The notes under the pieces are model-generated. The model saw only the letters and a list, made by a program, of their open reading frames with translations. It searched no databases and was not told the origin of the DNA. A program made the position numbers and the translations under genes. Shown here piece by piece: positions 6,140-9,024 of a stretch of DNA of 9,024 nt. The stretch's first letter is position 1. Each line of letters opens with the position of its first letter. Source of the stretch: Paracoccaceae bacterium (GTDB taxonomy: Bacteria; Pseudomonadota; Alphaproteobacteria; Rhodobacterales; Rhodobacteraceae); assembly GCA_015487335.1 (NCBI GenBank), contig WFPZ01000135.1, forward strand, positions 1 through 9,024, in the 5' to 3' direction.

Positions 6140-7153
6140 ATGACCGACGCCCTCACCCGCATGCTTGCCGAACGCGACTGGATCATGGCCGATGGTGCCA
6201 CCGGAACCACCCTGTTCAACATGGGGCTGGAATCGGGCGATGCGCCGGAGCTGTGGAACACCGAGCACCCCGAGAAGATTACCGCGCTTTACCAGGGCGC
6301 GGTGGAGGCCGGCAGCGACCTGTTTCTCACCAACAGCTTCGGCGGCAACGCCTCGCGGCTGAAGCTGCACGGGGCGGAAAGGCGGGTGCGCGAGCTCAAC
6401 CGCGCGGCGGCCGAGATCGGCCGCGAGGTGGCCGACCGGGCCGGGCGCAAGGTGATCGTGGCCGGCTCGATCGGCCCCACCGGCGAGATCATGGAGCCCA
6501 TGGGCACCCTGACCCACGAACTGGCGGTGGAGATGTTCCACGAGCAGGCCGAGGGGCTGAAGGAGGGCGGCGTCGATGTGCTGTGGGTGGAGACCATCTC
6601 GGCCGCCGAGGAATACCGCGCCGCCGCCGAGGCCGCGCGCCTGGCCGGCATGCCCTGGTGCGGCACCATGAGCTTCGATACCGCCGGGCGCACCATGATG
6701 GGGGTCACCTCGGCCGATCTGGCGACCCTGGTGGAAAAGCTGCCCCACCCGCCGATCGCCTTCGGGGCCAACTGCGGGGTCGGGGCCTCGGACCTGCTGC
6801 GCACCGTGCTGGGCTTCGTGGCCCAGGGCACCGAGCGGCCGCTGATCGCCAAGGGCAACGCGGGCATCCCGAAATACGAGCACGGGCATATCCACTACGA
6901 CGGCACGCCCGAGCTGATGGCCGAATATGCGGTGCTGGCCCGCGACTGCGGGGCGCGCATCATCGGCGGTTGCTGCGGCACCACCCCCGAGCACCTGCGC
7001 AAGATGCGCGAGGCGCTGGAGACCCGCCCGACCGGCCCCCGCCCGACGCTGGAACAGATCACCGCGGCGCTGGGGTCCTTCTCCTCGGCCTCCGACGGCA
7101 CCGGCGACGGTGCGGCCGCGCCGCAGCGCAGCCGCAGGCGCCGGCGCGGCTGA
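6140..7153 (+). CDS. bmt: Zinc-dependent homocysteine S-methyltransferase (annotated as betaine-homocysteine methyltransferase; probable split-MetH subunit)
   Basis: This 337-residue cytoplasmic enzyme should transfer a methyl group to homocysteine to make methionine. It contains only the homocysteine-binding barrel (PF02574-type). Visible motifs are DGATGTTL (18-25), TNSFGGN (64-70), AGSIGPTGE, WVETIS, GANCGVGA with C212, and GGCCGTTP with C278 and C279; the three cysteines are the zinc ligands. No cobalamin or folate domain is fused to it. Because a corrinoid protein is encoded 1.3 kb away on the same strand, it is more likely a subunit of a split cobalamin-dependent methionine synthase than a betaine-using enzyme. 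From memory, such a split enzyme has been shown genetically in Phaeobacter. The C-terminus has a low-complexity Ser/Gly/Ala stretch ending RSRRRRRG. ATG 6140 is preferred over the GTG at 6077; an AAAGAG (6126-6131) lies upstream. Its stop is 5 bp from the stop of the convergent gene. Confidence 0.9.
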   Translation: MTDALTRMLAERDWIMADGATGTTLFNMGLESGDAPELWNTEHPEKITALYQGAVEAGSDLFLTNSFGGNASRLKLHGAERRVRELNRAAAEIGREVADRAGRKVIVAGSIGPTGEIMEPMGTLTHELAVEMFHEQAEGLKEGGVDVLWVETISAAEEYRAAAEAARLAGMPWCGTMSFDTAGRTMMGVTSADLATLVEKLPHPPIAFGANCGVGASDLLRTVLGFVAQGTERPLIAKGNAGIPKYEHGHIHYDGTPELMAEYAVLARDCGARIIGGCCGTTPEHLRKMREALETRPTGPRPTLEQITAALGSFSSASDGTGDGAAAPQRSRRRRRG

Positions 7154-7158
7154 GCCCG

Positions 7159-8244
7159 TCACAGGAGCGAAAGTTGCCGACCGCGCCCGGGAACCCGGAA
7201 CAGATCGCACCGCAGCGGCGGTGGCGGGGCATCGAGCCCCAGCCGCCGGGCGGCAAGCCGGAAGCGCTGGCCGATCAGCTGCGCCTGCGCCCCCTGCCCG
7301 CGCATCCGCCGGCCCCACCCGGCGTGGTATTCGCGCCCGCCGTGGGCCTCGCGCAGGCGGGCCAGAATGCGCCCGGCCCGATGCGGGTAATGGGCGGCCA
7401 GCCATTCGGCAAACAGCTCCCGCACCTCGCCGGGCAGGCGCAGCAGGATCCAGGCCGCACTGCCTGCCCCGGCCGCGGCGGCGGCCTCCAGCATCGCCTC
7501 GATCTCGTGGTCGGTGAGCCCCGGAACCACCGGCGCCAGCATGACGCTCACCGGGCAGCCGGATGCCGCGAGGCGCTCGATCATCGCCAGACGGCGGGCC
7601 GGGGCCGGGGCGCGCGGCTCCATCCGGCGGGCGAGATCGGCGTCCAGCGTAGTCAGCGAAATGGCCACGCGGGCCAGCCCGGCGCGGCCCATCTCGCCCA
7701 GGATGTCGGCGTCGCGCTCGACCAGCGCGCCCTTGGTGGTCACCATTACGGGGTGGCGGAATTCCCGCAATGTTTCAAGCACCTGGCGCATGATCCTGAA
7801 GTATTTCTCGATCGGCTGATAGGGGTCCGTGCTGGTGCCGATGGCCAGCGGCGCGGGGGTGTAGCGCGGCGCCGAAAGCTCTCGCCGCAGCGCCCGGGCC
7901 GCCTCGGGGCGGGCGATCAGACGGGTTTCGAAATCCAGCCCCGCCGAATAGCCCAGCCAAGCATGAGTCGGCCGGGCGAAACAGTAGATGCAACCGTGCT
8001 CGCAGCCCCGGTAGGGGTTGAGCGAGCGGTCGAAGGGAATGTCGGGAGAGCTGTTGCGCGTCATCACGCGGCGCGGGCGCTCCAGCGTCACGGTGGTGCG
8101 GGCAAGCTGCGGATCTTCCGCCATGTCCCAGCCGTCATCGGCCACCACGCGGGCATGCGCCTCGTGGCGGCCCGCACGGTTGGACAGCGCCGCGCGGCCG
8201 GGGCGGCGCAGGTTGGGGGGGATGGTCGGTTCGTCCTCCTGCAT
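7159..8244 (-). CDS. PA0069-family radical SAM protein (spore photoproduct lyase-like)
   Basis: This 361-residue radical SAM enzyme is related to SplB (COG1533), a family known for repairing UV photoproducts; the activity of the PA0069 branch is not established to my knowledge. The N-terminal part holds GRAALSNRAGRHEAHARV and DDGWD. The [4Fe-4S] motif is C81-EHG-C85-IY-C88 in NPYRGCEHGCIYCFARPTHA, followed by GTSTDPYQPIEK, VMVTTKG and ARVAISLTTLDADLARRMEPRAP. The C-terminus ends RGRQLSLL. All three cluster cysteines are intact. The ATG at 8244 is preferred by family N-terminus; an in-frame ATG at 8262 lies inside the LexA-like box. No Shine-Dalgarno site precedes 8244. The gene lies between two methionine-synthase genes in the opposite orientation, and its own regulatory motif suggests an independent damage-response role. 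Confidence 0.9.
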   Translation of the reverse strand: MQEDEPTIPPNLRRPGRAALSNRAGRHEAHARVVADDGWDMAEDPQLARTTVTLERPRRVMTRNSSPDIPFDRSLNPYRGCEHGCIYCFARPTHAWLGYSAGLDFETRLIARPEAARALRRELSAPRYTPAPLAIGTSTDPYQPIEKYFRIMRQVLETLREFRHPVMVTTKGALVERDADILGEMGRAGLARVAISLTTLDADLARRMEPRAPAPARRLAMIERLAASGCPVSVMLAPVVPGLTDHEIEAMLEAAAAAGAGSAAWILLRLPGEVRELFAEWLAAHYPHRAGRILARLREAHGGREYHAGWGRRMRGQGAQAQLIGQRFRLAARRLGLDAPPPPLRCDLFRVPGRGRQLSLL

Positions 8245-8250
8245 GGCGGC

Positions 8251-8280
8251 AATATGGAACATAATGAGAACATTTGCCAG
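8251..8280 (-). promoter_or_regulatory. Candidate promoter for the radical SAM gene
   Basis: On the minus strand, CTGGCA (8280-8275) and CATATT (8256-8251) are 18 bp apart, each matching four of six sigma70 consensus bases. The LexA-like box fills the spacer. The -10 element ends 6 bp before the ATG at 8244, so transcription would start at or next to the start codon. A leaderless mRNA would explain the missing ribosome binding site. Confidence 0.4.
8257..8271 (-). promoter_or_regulatory. LexA (SOS) box, GTTC-N7-GTTC
   Basis: The plus strand reads GAACATAATGAGAAC, which on the minus strand is GTTC-N7-GTTC, the direct-repeat LexA operator known in alphaproteobacteria including Rhodobacter. It is a perfect match in half-sites and spacing. 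It lies 12 bp upstream of the radical SAM ATG, between the candidate -35 and -10 elements, where a bound repressor would block RNA polymerase. Confidence 0.75.
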
Positions 8281-8294
8281 AGCGAAGCGCTCTG
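8278..8294. repeat. 7-bp inverted repeat in the divergent intergenic region
   Basis: CAGAGCG (8278-8284) and CGCTCTG (8288-8294) are perfectly inverted around AAG. The repeat overlaps the -35 side of the candidate radical SAM promoter. It may be a second operator half or a chance repeat; no T-run follows on either strand. Confidence 0.4.
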
Positions 8295-8384
8295 CGCGCC
8301 CCGGCCCTGTCGGTTGCGGCGCGGCGATCGTCGCAATCGGGCTGGTGCGCGCCACCCGATCACCCCATGTAGGAACAAACCGTC

Positions 8385-8398
8385 CGCGCCGCGGCGCG
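8385..8398. repeat. 14-bp perfect palindrome upstream of the corrinoid protein gene
   Basis: CGCGCCGCGGCGCG is a perfect 14-bp palindrome ending 18 bp before the ATG at 8417 and 6 bp before its ribosome binding site. It could be an operator or leader structure, but such palindromes also arise by chance in very GC-rich DNA. No convincing promoter hexamers for this gene were found. Confidence 0.35.
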
Positions 8399-8404
8399 CC
8401 TGTG

Positions 8405-8412
8405 AGGAGAGG
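8405..8412 (+). promoter_or_regulatory. Strong ribosome binding site of the corrinoid protein gene
   Basis: AGGAGAGG precedes the ATG at 8417 with good spacing (7 nt after AGGAG). It is the clearest plus-strand Shine-Dalgarno site in the window and fixes the start of the corrinoid protein. Confidence 0.75.
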
Positions 8413-8416
8413 CACG

Positions 8417-9024
8417 ATGGCTGAAGAGGAAGAAGACGACATCGTCCTGAGCGAGCTCGACGACGACGAGCTGGTGCTGCAGATGCAGGACGACCTGTAT
8501 GATGGCCTGAAGGAAGAGATCGAGGAAGGCGTTCGCATCCTGCTCGAACGCGGCTGGGAGCCCTACGACATCCTGACCAAGGCGCTGGTCGCCGGCATGC
8601 AGGTGGTGGGAGACGATTTCCGCGACGGCATCCTGTTCGTGCCCGAGGTGCTGCTGGCGGCCAATGCGATGAAGGCCGGCATGGCGATTCTCAAGCCGCT
8701 GCTGGTGGAAACCGGTGCGCCGAAGATGGGCAAGATGGTGATCGGCACCGTCAAGGGAGACATCCACGACATCGGCAAGAACCTCGTCGGCATGATGATG
8801 GAGGGCGCGGGCTTCGAGGTGATCGACCTCGGGATCAACAACGACGTGGACAGGTATCTCGGGGCGCTGGAAAGCGAAAAACCCGACATCCTCGGCATGT
8901 CGGCGCTGCTGACCACCACCATGCCCTACATGAAGGTCGTGATCGATACCATGAAGGAGAAGGGCATTCGCGAGGACTTCATCGTGCTGGTGGGCGGCGC
9001 GCCGCTCAACGAGGAGTTCGGGCG
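8417..9024 (+). CDS. Corrinoid (cobalamin)-binding methyl carrier protein, MetH/MtbC-like (partial, C-terminus cut off)
   Basis: This protein carries a methyl group on a bound corrinoid between a donor and an acceptor methyltransferase. The 202 visible residues show an acidic N-terminus (MAEEEEDDIVLSELDDDEL) and a four-helix cap domain (about 25-100) with VGDDFRDGILFVPEVLLAANAM. A Rossmann-type B12 domain follows with G-D115-I-H117-D-I-G120-K-N, where H117 is the expected lower cobalt ligand. The later conserved segments DILGMSALLTTTM and VLVGGAPL are present. The end of the B12 domain lies beyond the window. Homologues work in methylamine, methanol and split methionine synthase systems. The nearby homocysteine methyltransferase favours methionine synthesis, with a separate methyl-tetrahydrofolate-binding protein and a reactivation protein expected elsewhere. 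The acidic N-terminal extension might be a docking segment, which is speculation. Confidence 0.9.
   Translation, partial: MAEEEEDDIVLSELDDDELVLQMQDDLYDGLKEEIEEGVRILLERGWEPYDILTKALVAGMQVVGDDFRDGILFVPEVLLAANAMKAGMAILKPLLVETGAPKMGKMVIGTVKGDIHDIGKNLVGMMMEGAGFEVIDLGINNDVDRYLGALESEKPDILGMSALLTTTMPYMKVVIDTMKEKGIREDFIVLVGGAPLNEEFG

Noticed and set aside
8245..8416. Cobalamin riboswitch before the corrinoid protein gene
   Set aside because: The divergent gap is 172 bp and shares space with the radical SAM promoter, and I see no B12-box core.
6253..8424. A 723-codon plus-strand open frame across the methyltransferase, the radical SAM gene and the intergenic region
   Set aside because: It has the low-complexity Arg, Gly, Pro and Ala composition of a GC-rich shadow frame and crosses two well-supported genes on both strands.
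8403..8538. Extending the radical SAM gene upstream to the far ATG at 8538
   Set aside because: The extra N-terminus is Ser-rich shadow sequence antisense to the corrinoid gene, and family alignment supports a start near 8244.

Overview
The window is GC-rich, densely coding bacterial DNA. Its gene content points to an alphaproteobacterium of the Rhodobacterales type: a DksA with a degenerate zinc finger, a MoxR / DUF2927 lipoprotein / CoxE-like VWA cluster, a stand-alone zinc-type homocysteine methyltransferase paired with a stand-alone corrinoid protein, and an alphaproteobacterial-type LexA box. This lineage call rests on remembered protein families and was not checked by a search. There are no tRNA or rRNA genes, insertion sequences, CRISPR arrays or phage genes, so it reads as an ordinary core-chromosome segment.

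Layout. Positions 1-409 (minus) hold most of dksA, cut at the left edge. A divergent 134-bp gap leads into a plus-strand run from 544 to 6000: MoxR-type AAA+ ATPase, DUF2927 lipoprotein, a 54-residue two-helix membrane protein, a CoxE-like VWA protein, a 115-residue single-helix membrane protein, a DedA/VTT membrane protein and an M48 metallopeptidase. The first four genes are separated by 8 bp or less or overlap (one ATGA junction), so they are very probably co-transcribed. The 115-residue protein and DedA share a second ATGA overlap, and the M48 gene may have its own promoter. A possible 27-codon ORF overlaps the M48 stop codon. A 59-bp leader with a GC-rich hairpin separates that ORF from the homocysteine S-methyltransferase gene (6140-7153, plus). 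Facing it, with stop codons only 5 bp apart, is a minus-strand SPL-like radical SAM gene of the PA0069 family (7159-8244). A divergent 172-bp gap then leads to the corrinoid-binding protein (8417 to the right edge, plus, truncated).

How the genes fit together. MoxR ATPases and VWA proteins usually act as a pair that matures or remodels a client protein. Here the pair brackets a lipoprotein with an HEE...Q..G...ND motif and a tiny membrane protein, which suggests one envelope-associated system of unknown client. The methyltransferase and corrinoid protein match two parts of a MetH-type cobalamin-dependent methionine synthase encoded as separate proteins. The methyl-tetrahydrofolate and reactivation parts are not in the window. 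The radical SAM gene between them has a perfect GTTC-N7-GTTC motif just upstream of its start, which suggests SOS (LexA) control and a DNA-damage role unrelated to methionine.
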